The notes below the pieces were generated by a model. The model was not told the DNA's origin. It was given only the letters and a program-made list of their open reading frames with translations, and searched no databases. The translations under genes and the position numbers were made by a program. A stretch of 64,000 nucleotides of DNA, taken from NCBI GenBank assembly GCA_022818135.1, contig JAFMSR010000006.1:37913477-37977476 (forward strand), written 5' to 3'. Shown here in pieces: positions 40,601 through 47,689 of the stretch (position 1 is the first letter of the stretch; every line of letters begins with the position of its first letter). Origin of the DNA: Saxidomus purpurata. Lineage: Eukaryota; Mollusca; Bivalvia; Venerida; Veneridae.

Positions 40601-43549
40601 AAATATTTTAGTGTGTCATTACAAAAATAACATCCTGCACAATTTAACATAGTTTTACCCCCTCCCCCCCCCCCCCACCAAAAAAAAACAACAACAACAC
40701 AAGTTTATTGGAGTCACCCGGTGTTTGGTCGGTTGGTAGGTCGGTCAGTCGGTTTGTTGGTCGGTCGGTCCTTTACATTTTTCTTGTCTGGAGCATTACT
40801 TGAAAACTACTGTTCAGAATGCAATACAACTTCGTACAAAGGTCAAGCACAATGTGAGGAAGTGCAGTGCATATGAACCATAGCTCTATCTTGACTATGT
40901 ACAGATAAATTGCCCTTTGTTACTTTTCCTTGTCTGGAGCATAACTTAAAAATCGCTTGTTGGAATTCAATATAACTTCATACAATGGTTAAGCACAATA
41001 AAAGGAAGTGCAATGTACAAGAACCGTCACTCTATCTTTATCATTTACAGAGTAATTGCCCTTTGTTATTTTTCCTTGTCCGGAGAATAACTTGAAAACT
41101 ACAGTTTAGAATTCAGTACAATTTCATACAATGGTCTGTAGTGTATTAGAACCATAACTCTATCTTGACTCACTCTAGAGTTATTGCCAAGAACAATAAC
41201 TATGTTTTAGTTGTTTTACAAGGTATTCTTTCACTAATTACTTCTTTAGTTGACAAAGCAGTCTTGTGGGGGGATTAATCACATTTAGTGAAAGATCTAG
41301 TTTTTTGTTGTTGTGAAACATACAGAGATATCAAAATACACTTTAGTGAAAACTTTTCTATATTCAAAATATGAAGTTGAAAGTTTATTAATTCAGCAAA
41401 TACATAAACAGTTATTAAGTGCCATTCTTTTAAAGCTTACACAACTGTTCGAAAATGTATAAGCACAAGAAATTGGAAGAACATCTGAACAGAAAAGATT
41501 AAAGTCACATTTATTGATTTAGCATTTTGTATGTAAAAATACTTGTATCTCTTATATGATCAAGAAAGATATCTTTCCTGCGAAATTGACCGCTATTTGT
41601 TCAACAAACATTACTACATGTAATCTTGTTTACAGTAAAATCCGAAAAGTTTATATACTTAGTAAAGTATATGTAATACTTTGCCTTAAAGGTTAAACTG
41701 TTTTGTAATTTTGATATTTGCGACTAAAACAGTTTGCAACCATTAAAGTCCCATATTATTAATTTAAAATTATACTGTAATTATACATGTATATTTAAGA
41801 AAAAGATTTTGCTTAAGAGTAATATACCATATCATATATCACGATTTGGAGTTCAGATGCGTAGTGATCTAAAAAAAAAAGACCGTAGGCCTGCTTGATT
41901 AATACGAAGCATCTTTATATATAATAAAATCTAGTTCCATTCTAACACTTTATTTAAGCAAATTTCCGAATGGTTGCAATTAAGATGAAACTATTTACTG
42001 TATTTATATCAAGTCTCTTCCCTTAATATACGCACCTGTTGGCTTTTTTTTCTTAACTCCACATTAAAACCTTCATATTGCTGCTGCTGACATTGCAGAC
42101 GATACCGGAAGAAGTATTGTAAATTTTACTACGATTCGTATCTATCATAAAATTGCCATTCAAGTGTATGGACGTATACGTAAATGATGAGTGTAAATTT
42201 CCCAGACACAAACTAGTTCTGGACGACTAGCCCGAGGCTTGTTTCCAAATGGGTCCTTGGAAATATACTCACCAAAAGTATAAACAAACCACAGTTGAAT
42301 AAATACACATGATGAAAGACGTTCTGATATTAAACTAAATAATGACGAGGAATGGTTGATATGTTATCTAAAATGAAAATACTGTTAATATTTTGAATAA
42401 CACATTTTGATGAGGTATTGTCAGACTGAGGAACTATTAGTGAAAAATACATACAAATCAAGTTAATACATACCTAATATAGTATGTGATTTGCAATTCT
42501 AATCACTTAAATAAGGCCATATGACTTAATAAAATATAGTCATTCTTACCAAATTTGTTTCACTATTTCTTTATTTAGATTGGACAACGCTCTAATTACA
42601 ACTGTGTAAGAAAGTCTACCGGTACTCACCATTGCACTGTTGAACCAACTCTTCCACCTGTAAAAGAGAGAATATATAAAGAAAGGATAAATAAAATACT
42701 ATTTTGTCTGTAGTATACAGATTATAATGACCAACTTGTTAAAAAATAGTAATATCTATTTAAGACTAATATGTAATAACCACACATACTTTGTAAATTA
42801 TAGATATAAATTTCCAAAATAGAGGGATAAAGTTTTCAGAATTTCAAATATGTTGTTCATTCAAACATACAGTGTCTTATAAAAATGTTTCTTTATTCAA
42901 ACTCCTGTCGCAAATGATTTCATATTTATACCTTTTCTTGTAACTTTGAAATTTCTTCACAATTTCCCCACCATTCCTCAAACTTCTGAAGATACTTCTG
43001 GTCATTTTGAGCATCTAGTTTTCTACTTCTGTAATATTTTATCTTATTCTTAAGTTCCTCTTTAGTGTCGGGTGCTATGTACGTAGTTATTCGAAACAAA
43101 CTATCTTCTAGCTCCTTAAATAGTCGTTCAAATTTAGATTCATATAGAACTGCTCTGGGTGTATGTGCAATAACACTATTTCTTATGTCACGCAGACGCC
43201 ATAGATCAGCCGATAAAGAATGGTCTGTTGGATCTGGACGTTTCTTCCATCTTTCCTTTGGTTCAGGCAACAGACCAGTACTAAACAGTAACGTTATCAA
43301 AAGACCGAAGTCAAAATTATATGGATTTGGCACTAGCGCACTTACAATATTATATTGAGTTTTTGTCAGGACTTTATCATTTAGTAACTTTCGTAGTGTT
43401 TCTTTTGTTTTATTTGAGGTTAGATGAGTTTCAACATCATGGTTTGTACAATGATTGACAACCTGCAGAGCTGTTTCTGTTGCAACGTCAATAAAAAAGG
43501 ATATGAAACGCATATAATAAGAAGCTTCTTCCGACGCTTCTTCCGACAT
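18984..43549 (-). CDS. Multi-exon NLR-type receptor: HEPN - HEPN-like - tandem CSSP modules - NACHT - LRR
   Basis: Gene model joining minus-strand exons 43549-42932, 42657-42630, 39506-38916, 38141-38070, 36861-36469, 32329-32114, 31171-31153 (tentative), 30363-30159, 28309-28261 and 21622-18984: 4,830 nt, 1,609 residues. All junctions use GT/AG, and the phases run 0,1,1,1,1,1,2,0,1. Domains by residue: DZIP3-like HEPN about 10-150; second HEPN-like block about 225-400; coiled-coil linker 413-436; two related C-S-S-P modules about 480-550 and 575-630; acidic linker 646-730; NACHT about 805-1030; winged-helix end about 1085-1175; LRR-like region to about 1590. Family knowledge: NACHT-LRR proteins are cytosolic signal-sensing ATPases, and HEPN domains are often RNases. 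Inference: an innate immune sensor whose N-terminus is the effector. The NACHT exon is certain; the upstream exons are strongly supported by phase and composition. Alternative: two adjacent genes, which the continuous phase match makes unlikely. Confidence 0.8.
22198..22865 (+). mobile_element. Modular repeat, type E, in the last NLR intron
   Basis: About four units of roughly 150 bp with 'cccctgtgaccttgaccttt' and 'cttatcacttctgtgaagta', closing with 'gacagacggacggacggacg' and 'acactttttgttcggggggt'. This layout is characteristic of abundant bivalve non-coding repeats. No coding content. Confidence 0.7.
23370..24650 (+). mobile_element. Modular repeat, type F, decayed
   Basis: Starts near 'atggtcatgatggtcctata' and contains repeated units of about 180 bp with 'tctattatttgacctggtga', 'aaactagacctagagtttat' and 'acattctgacaaactttcat' variants. 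It degenerates to the right, and the end is uncertain. Confidence 0.55.
25401..27023 (+). mobile_element. Modular repeat, type A, nested in D and itself interrupted
   Basis: Starts AAACAAGAGGACC with CTATATCGCTCACCTGAG, ends with AGCTCACTCTGGC and GATAAGCTAAAA, and holds the same units as 3810-4749. A 582-bp element (25978-26559) splits the unit text 'ggtcataattt|gtacaatcttgg'. Confidence 0.7.
25978..26559. mobile_element. MITE-like insertion with terminal inverted repeats
   Basis: Left end AATGTGACTGTGACTGAGAA with TGGGTCCAGATGAGTA; right end, inverted, AATGTCACTGTGACCTAGAA with TGGGTCCAGATGAGTA. The termini match over about 40 bases. The interior has no open frame. It sits inside a type A repeat whose text resumes on the other side. 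Confidence 0.8.
27668..27793 (-). repeat. Interspersed repeat also found in both duplication copies
   Basis: The reverse complement reads 'gtttataacgttacgtcata', 'gtgattcacgagagtcgtcc' and 'tttttccggcatgggcaaaa', then TCACCGGAAA, matching 8085-8200 and 47790-47910. A short dispersed element of unknown type. Confidence 0.6.
27905..28056. repeat. Long near-perfect palindrome in an NLR intron
   Basis: Core arms 27930-27978 and 27982-28031 (49-50 bases each, three-base spacer) share GAAATATCCGTCACC and GGGTAACTGTTTT, with only a handful of mismatches. Weaker pairing (TCATGAG) extends the arms outward. Opposed open frames across it are mirror images and not genes. An RNA from either strand would fold into a long hairpin. 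Confidence 0.85.
28261..28309 (-). CDS. NLR exon 9: 49-nt pre-NACHT linker
   Basis: Acceptor TTTATGAACCAG and donor ACAAG|GTAATG. It is 49 nt, entering in phase 0 and leaving in phase 1, exactly what the flanking exons demand. It encodes V-L-E-N-K-E-P-K-P-N-D-E-K-F-R-Q and joins as R-Q-E-F-Q-T-D-L to the NACHT exon, a plausible pre-NACHT helix. Confidence 0.7.
28310..30158. other. Intron 8 of the NLR gene
   Basis: AT-rich intron. A fragment of 'gccactgtgaccttgacctt' type modular repeat lies at about 29110-29190. The segment 28620-29460 is rich in 'gcagtattt' and 'aactgc' text and may be a decayed repeat. Nothing coding is seen. Confidence 0.5.
30159..30363 (-). CDS. NLR exon 8: acidic, Ser/Asp-rich linker
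   Basis: Acceptor CTCTTTTTTCCGTGAAG, donor AAATG|GTATGT, 205 nt, phase 2 in and phase 0 out, residues 646-714. The composition is strongly acidic with Ser/Thr runs (N-E-T-T-S-S-S-D-S-Q, D-G-D-D-R-T-E-I-D-D-Q-E-D), so it is predicted to be disordered. It separates the N-terminal modules from the NACHT domain and could be a flexible hinge or a phosphorylation region. If the weaker acceptor at 30334 is used, the exon starts ten codons later. Confidence 0.65.
30364..32113. other. Intron region between NLR exons 6 and 8
   Basis: Holds the tentative 19-nt exon at 31153-31171. A fragment of modular-repeat tail with 'gacatatagacggacgaaca' and a C-run lies at about 31790-31842. Otherwise AT-rich without features. 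Confidence 0.5.
31153..31171 (-). CDS. Tentative 19-nt micro-exon 7 of the NLR gene
   Basis: The preceding exon leaves phase 1 and the following exon, at its only pyrimidine-rich acceptor, needs phase 2, so a bridging exon is required. A 19-nt candidate lies between TTTTAAATTTAAG and GTACAC, enters with two bases, encodes five codons (TQVVF) and leaves AG, giving the phase shift needed. Both splice sites are only moderate, and a short exon can match by chance. Alternative: no micro-exon, with a weak acceptor at 30334 (GAAAG|AACAAA) used instead, which also keeps frame. Confidence 0.35.
32114..32329 (-). CDS. NLR exon 6: second C-S-S-P module
   Basis: Acceptor TTATATTTCAG and donor ACAG|GTATGT, 216 nt, phase 1 at both ends, residues 568-639. 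Core L-N-L-P-L-I-C-S-S-P-E-G-M-R-E-V-F-K-F-L, followed by N-R-V-N-Q-I-A-D-D-L-S-L and V-E-E-T-I-S-V-K-L-F. This aligns with the second half of the preceding exon, so the two exons carry tandem copies of one module. As both exons are symmetrical (1-1), exon duplication is an easy explanation. Confidence 0.75.
33250..33278. repeat. (ATTC)n microsatellite
   Basis: Seven ATTC units in NLR intron 5. The surrounding intron (32330-36468) has no coding signal. Confidence 0.9.
35388..35585 (+). mobile_element. tRNA-derived SINE, family 4, in NLR intron 5
   Basis: The head 'ggtggtgtagaggtttagat' and B-box GGTTCGAGCCCC form a tRNA-like 5' part. The body has 'actggtttttccaggaagcg' and 'gagagtgactcgataagcta', and the tail has 'cgagctaaaataaattagta'. 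It is antisense to the gene. It cannot be a working tRNA gene because no complete cloverleaf with acceptor pairing is evident. Confidence 0.75.
36000..36360. repeat. Fragment of a 'ctttgacctt' modular repeat
   Basis: Units with 'aaacctttgaccttatgata', 'aacatctgcatgtcaacatc' and 'ggggtcatctgcatgtaata' beside a G-run at 36043-36051, just downstream (in gene direction) of exon 5. Decayed and without clear ends. Confidence 0.45.
36469..36861 (-). CDS. NLR exon 5: first C-S-P (TRADD-N-like?) module
   Basis: Acceptor AATATTTCAG and donor CCAC|GTAAGT, 393 nt, phase 1 at both ends, residues 437-567. The first half is helical (A-L-K-K-A-E-S-T-E-D-F-K-V-V-R-D-A-V-N). The second half reads E-C-L-L-F-S-L-T-C-C-S-P-K-S-L-V-Q-L-I-D, then Y-L-T-G-E-R and an alternating hydrophobic stretch. 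It matches the module in the next exon at L-x-L-x-C-x-S-P and the following helix. The pattern (strand, C-S-P turn, helix, strand) recalls the TRADD-N-like modules found in front of NACHT domains in molluscs; I am not certain of that name. Confidence 0.75.
37596..37649. repeat. (GA)n/(GACA)n microsatellite with G-run
   Basis: 'agagagagagacagacagac' followed by more AGAG and then a run of nine G, in NLR intron 4. No other feature in 36862-38069 apart from the D-tail fragment at 37912-38035. Confidence 0.85.
38070..38141 (-). CDS. NLR exon 4: 72-nt coiled-coil linker
   Basis: Acceptor TTTTTGTCGTTACAG and donor CACG|GTAACC. It is 72 nt long with phase 1 at both ends. The 24 residues run E-I-V-E-K-L-K-K-S-M-N-E-M-E-E-A-G and look like a short amphipathic helix between the HEPN-like block and the C-S-S-P modules. 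Just downstream in the intron (about 37912-38035) lies the tail of a modular repeat also seen at 27540-27617. Confidence 0.75.
38916..39506 (-). CDS. NLR exon 3: second, degenerate HEPN-like helical block
   Basis: Acceptor ACATTTCAG and donor CACG|GTATGT flank 591 nt open in a single frame (phase 1 in and out), residues 216-412. The start Y-V-R-L-L-F-E-G-G-Q-L-V-L parallels the Y-M-R-F-I-S-F-F-I start of the first HEPN exon. A later W-D-I-L-A-L-A-H segment takes the place of N-F-D-F-G-L-L-I. Where the first domain has R-N-x4-H, this block reads M-I-K-D-A-I-I-N-Y-A-E-T, so the catalytic pair is absent. Read as a HEPN-like domain that has lost catalysis and may serve in dimerisation; that assignment is inference from pattern, not from a profile search. 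Confidence 0.75.
39573..39604. repeat. (AAT)n microsatellite
   Basis: About nine AAT units with an interruption, about 70 bases upstream (in gene direction) of NLR exon 3. A similar array is at 44007-44033. Confidence 0.9.
40267..40374. mobile_element. Small hairpin (foldback/MITE-like) element in NLR intron 2
   Basis: Left arm GACTAATATTGAGGTCAATA then AGTTTTGCGGACCT; right arm AGGTCCGCAAAACT then TATATTGACCGAAACATTAGTC. The arms are about 37 bases with few mismatches, around a spacer containing 'ttgaccgagggcgaagtcgg', a text that is common in bivalve repeats. Confidence 0.75.
40676..41290 (-). mobile_element. Modular repeat, type I, in NLR intron 2
   Basis: Begins after a C/A run with 'cggttggtaggtcggtcagt', the reverse of the usual 'gacggacgg' end. 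Three units of about 150 bp follow with 'tgtctggagcattacttgaa', 'atacaacttcgtacaaaggt' and 'attgccctttgttacttttc'. Orientation is inferred from the reversed tail. Confidence 0.65.
42630..42657 (-). CDS. NLR exon 2, 28-nt linker exon
   Basis: Very small exon with a clean acceptor (CTCTCTTTTACAG) and a consensus donor (AATG|GTGAGT). It enters in phase 0, adds VEELVQQCN and leaves one G. That G completes a GAG codon with the first two bases of the next exon, which supports both boundaries. Probably continues the helix that ends the HEPN exon. Confidence 0.75.
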
Positions 43550-43568
43550 ATCATGTAATCATTTGGTC
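42932..43568 (-). CDS. NLR exon with start codon: DZIP3-like HEPN domain
   Basis: The acceptor CTTCTTTTGCAG ends at 43569, so 43568-43550 is 5' UTR and a further upstream UTR exon must exist. The ATG at 43549 is preceded in frame by TGA at 43561-43559; the out-of-frame ATGs just upstream open only very short frames. Coding 43549-42932 gives 206 residues in phase 0, and the donor is AAAAG|GTATAA. The fold is helical, with Y-Y-M-R-F-I near residues 11-16, the N-F-D-F-G-L-L-I block near 78-85 and the signature R123-N124-x4-H129 (bases 43183-43163), which is the R-x4-6-H motif of HEPN RNases with the usual polar residue after R. A K-K-R-P-D-P-T-D segment before it is typical of DZIP3-type HEPN domains. 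Not tested: whether RNase activity is retained. Confidence 0.85.
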
Positions 43569-44539
43569 CTGCAAAAGAAGATGCAATATGGTTACATGTA
43601 ATGATTATTCATATATTTCAATATACTAATAATGAAAATAAAGCAATCATCCGAAACTGAGTTCACAACAGTCTAAAAACCGGTAAAGAATCTTCAATTT
43701 TGTTTGTTGAGTTCTAGAAGTAAAACGATTTAGTCAACTAGAGCTCGTGTTTACTTATTATCGTTATCATATTTTAAAAATATTCAAAGGGGCAAAGCAT
43801 TCAACTAGCATTCTTTTTCCTCAAAATGTAAATCGGTTCAATATATGTAAAATGATAAATAAATGAAGCTGTCTGAGACGTTTTTACTGTTTAAAACGCA
43901 GACCTGCAGACCGGCATAATTATATAAGGGATGGAATTAAAGGCATGAAAAACGCAGACGAACTATTGTAAATGAAGTGAAACAGTATGTTTTTTCGATA
44001 CGCATAAATAATAATAATAATAATAATAATAATTATATAGAAATACACAAATAAATTTCCGTGACTAAAATGGGAAGATTATATTGAATTAAATAAGAAA
44101 TGGTGAAAGATAAATACGAATCACTTTAAATTAATTCTTTATTATAGTGACTTACAAAGAGTTGTACATGTACATAGATGACACAGTATGAATTGATGAC
44201 ATATATTGTTTGATTCACCGGAATATTTCCAAATTTGCTTGAAAACATTTATTAATTATTATTGAAGTTTAGGACTTTAAAGCAGGAGCACCATGTTACA
44301 AAGAAGTTGAAACATATGTTTTTCATAAATGATATCATAATAACTACCACGACATACAAAGTATTGAATGTTGAACTAAACGGTGCTCAACTTGCAAGAC
44401 ATTAAATTGTATTGGCGAGATATACAGTTCAGGTTTGTTTAGTCTCAATAATTCGACTCCAAATTCAGACCCATTTTACATACTGACATTTTATAGAGGT
44501 TTGTTGTGTCTTTTCTCCAAACAAAATAAAGCCTGTTCA
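43569..44539. other. Upstream of the first mapped NLR exon
   Basis: An acceptor at 43570-43569 shows that transcription starts further right. I found no convincing 5' UTR exon, TATA box or initiator. An (AAT)n array lies at 44007-44033. The promoter may lie here or be hidden among the repeats beyond. Confidence 0.5.
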
Positions 44540-47500
44540 CACTGACCTGAAACTTGGAAGGATTGCACCTGAAGTAACGGCCGTTACGGAATCACATCTT
44601 TTATTACATTTTGACGTCGGCTACCTAGCAACCAAATGACGTAAAGACACCACCTAGCCACACAGCCTATGTTAGTGCTGTATCGTGCATTTTTCTTTAT
44701 AACTCGGCTTCGAGGTATCGTAAAATGAAAATTCAAAATGTGCTGGTTAAAAGGTGATATTCTCTCTCGACTGGTATATTTCAATGTATTAACTTACTTA
44801 TTTGTACATTACGCTGGTAGACAAACGACGTCCAAACGTCATCAAGCGGACGTTTTTCGACGTACAAATGTACGCATAAATGTGAATTTAGCCAATACGC
44901 CTTGGTAAAAGTCTTTAAAAAATTAACACTGTATCCAACGACCATTTATCTACAAAAATAGCAAAAAATAATCATACCTTTTTGGCTTACTTTTTTCAGT
45001 ATTGATGCGCCTTTTATGTCACTGTACTCCGTAAAATGAAAGCAATCTGATGTCGAAATGTCATTAGGTGGTCGTATTTTGCATTTAGATTTTGTCAAAT
45101 TATGTATATAGTCATGGCAGAAGTCTTTTAAAATTCAACCAATTTTTCTTTGAAGATTAATCCATGAAATAAACGAAAAATAAATCATGCCGCTTAAGTT
45201 TACAGTTTTCGGTATCGATACATTCATTGATTCGTTCGCCTAGCGTATGTGAGCATAACGTCGACATTTCAGCAAGAAACCAATACGTCGCAATATAATT
45301 ATGTTTCATGTTAATTTACATGTATGATTTTTTTATTACTTCTGAAGAAAAATAGCTGCCATGAATTTGATAGAAAAAAAGAGAGTACAAATACGAATAT
45401 TTGTGAAATTATGCGGTAATGTTTAAATAGAAGAATTGAAGAAACAACTAAAATATCCTTTTGTTATGTTTCGACTTCGTGTAGAGATCGGTTATTTACG
45501 CAAACATTTTTAAAATTGTAGGGCAGTGTTGTAGTCTGAGGCGTGCTAACTGTTTGCTATGCGACATCGAATCCTGGCTGCCGCCTGGTAATACATTTAT
45601 AAATTATAATCAGTTCAATATTTCGATATAATAGACTGAACTAGTCAGGAATTGATTGTTATGAAATGTATCAGTTGCTTAGTTGTGGAACTTTTATCCA
45701 CATAATTGATACGTTAACATCATTCAACAAACAGAGGAATGAAATACGGCGGTAAACGGCGATTGTTGTTTGTTTGTTTGTTTTTTTTTTTTTGGGGGGG
45801 GGGGGGTTAACGCCCGTTTCAACCGTATTTCAATATATATTTTTATTAAAATAAATTGATATCTTCTTGATTCCCTATTGATTTTAAAAAAGTAACTATT
45901 TTTGCAGCAAATCGTATTGACTTCGATAAAAAAGTGCGTTTCTTTTAGCTTCACATGAGGTTTTCATTTGAGATATTTATACTTAACTGACAATATTTAT
46001 AAGTTGGTACTAGAGAAGAAAATGGATACATTTCATATTTTATTCCTTACATCATCTGTATAACCTGTCTGTTTGTCAAATACATGTATGCTGGTATAAT
46101 CTAAAGAGGTATTTACGAGGAAGTCTTGACTTTGATGTACAGTCACCGTATTCAGTTTGCGTCGAAATATATATATGGTAAATAGGATAATTTTTAGATA
46201 TTGTAATGGTTAATCACTTATTGAAAACAACATGTTAAAAAAGAAATGTTTCAGAGACTGGCTTTACTCATTTGAACTGGCGAATTTTTACGTCGAAAGA
46301 CGTCGGTTTTACGACGTTGTGACGCAGTACAGTGACATAAGAAGCGCATCAATACTGAAAAAAGTAAGCCGAAAGGGTATCAATATTTTTGGCTAATTTC
46401 GTAGACAAATGCTCGTTGGATGCATTGTCAGTTTCTGAAAAACTTTTTCCAGAACGTTTTGACTTTATTGACATTTATGCGTAAACAATTAGGTCGACGA
46501 ACGCCCGACTAATAACGTTTGGATGTCGTTTTTCTACTTACATAATAAACTAAAAGTTAATTTATCAATATTTATATACAGTAAAACCTCGATAACTCGA
46601 GGTCGCACGGGGACGAGTAAAATGCTCGAGTTATCCGGGTTCTCGATTTATCCGAACCATGGAAAGTTTACAAGTTTTTCTGCATATGCAAAAGATAGCT
46701 ATGAAACAGCTTTGAAACAAAGTAAAGGCACATTTCTTTCAGTCATGACCCGATGGCATTGTATTTAAACTCAAAGGTCTTCGTCTCCAACTTGCATTTC
46801 GTTCCTGTTTTGGTTTTCTGCTTGTCCGATCTAGCTACTGTATCCCCCGAGATCGCTAGATGTTTATTTCTATAATTTATTCATGATTATTTTTATAATT
46901 TAGAAAGAATAAGCAGTTTTGGGATTTTCTCTCAAGCTTTATCATCAAAAGTCTACTCAGACTCAAAATTTTCATCTCATCATTAAGTTCTCGTAATTAA
47001 AAACTCGCAAACATAATTTTCTTTATTTTCTTCTTATTCAATAAAAGTAACAAGTGGCTATAATTACACATGATTTTAGACGATTTAAATGTGCGAATAA
47101 CATTTTAGCCACTTGAACGGCCGATTAATCGATAAGTAACGAGAACAATCAATTGACAATCAAAGTTTTTCCTATGACGTGTCAAAATAATGATGCACCA
47201 ACGGAGGTGGGAAAAATCTGATAATCAGTGACCTCGAGTTGCCGCAGGTAATTTAGTAAGAAATCTATCTGGCGGGACCATAGGTGTTCCTCGAGTTACC
47301 CGGGGTTCTCGACTTATCGATGCTCGAGTTATCGATAGTATTTTCTGGTTAAACATATAGGCAAAATTGCCGGGACCGACAGGCGTCCTCGAGTTATCCG
47401 GGGTTCTCGAGTTATCGATGCTCGAGTTCACGAAGTTTTACTGTATACCAGTCGAGAGAAAATATCACTCTCTCAACAGCACATTTTGAATTTTCTTTTT

Positions 47501-47686
47501 ACGATTATTTGAAGCCGAGTTATAAAGGAAAACGCACGACACGACACATGCAAAGACTGTGTCGCTAGGTGGCGTATTAACGTCACTTTGTTGCTAGGTA
47601 ACCGACGTCAAACCGAAATAAAAGTTTTGATTCCGTACCGACCGTTACTTCAACTGTAATCTCTCCAAGTTTCATGTCAATTAATT
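44540..47686. mobile_element. Foldback DNA element with long inverted arms
   Basis: Left arm about 44540-45030; right arm about 46325-47686, the latter containing an 865-bp insertion. Paired landmarks are 'tgaaacttgga', GAAGTAACGG, 'ttgacgtcggctacctagca', 'ataactcggcttcgaggtat', TTCAAAATGTGCTG, CTCTCGACTGGTAT and, deeper inside, 'cttacttttttcagtattga' with TGCGCC and TATGTCACTGTACT. Each occurs on the left and inverted on the right. The arms are about 500 bases without the insertion, and the spacer is about 1.3 kb with a T-run/G-run and no coding frame. Likely a non-autonomous element mobilised in trans. Confidence 0.85.
46579..47443. mobile_element. Pogo/Tigger-like non-autonomous element inside the foldback
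   Basis: Ends CAGTAAAACCTCGATAACTC and, inverted, CAGTAAAACTTCGTGAACTC, bounded by TA on both sides, the target preferred by Tc1/mariner/pogo elements. CTCGAGTTATCCGGGGTTCT and close variants occur at both ends, with two copies about 100 bp apart near the right end. It interrupts the right arm of the foldback exactly where the left arm is continuous. No transposase frame. Confidence 0.8.
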
Positions 47687-47689
47687 AAA

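Noticed and set aside
22770..40770. CRISPR-like reading of clustered short repeats (gacggacgg runs and AAT arrays)
   Set aside because: These are microsatellites and modular-repeat tails in a eukaryotic genome; there are no regularly spaced identical repeats with unique spacers and no cas genes.
43163..43183. Idea that the HEPN exon belongs to a separate DZIP3-like gene
   Set aside because: Its donor and all following exons keep a consistent phase into the NACHT exon on the same strand, with no stop or polyadenylation signal needed between them.
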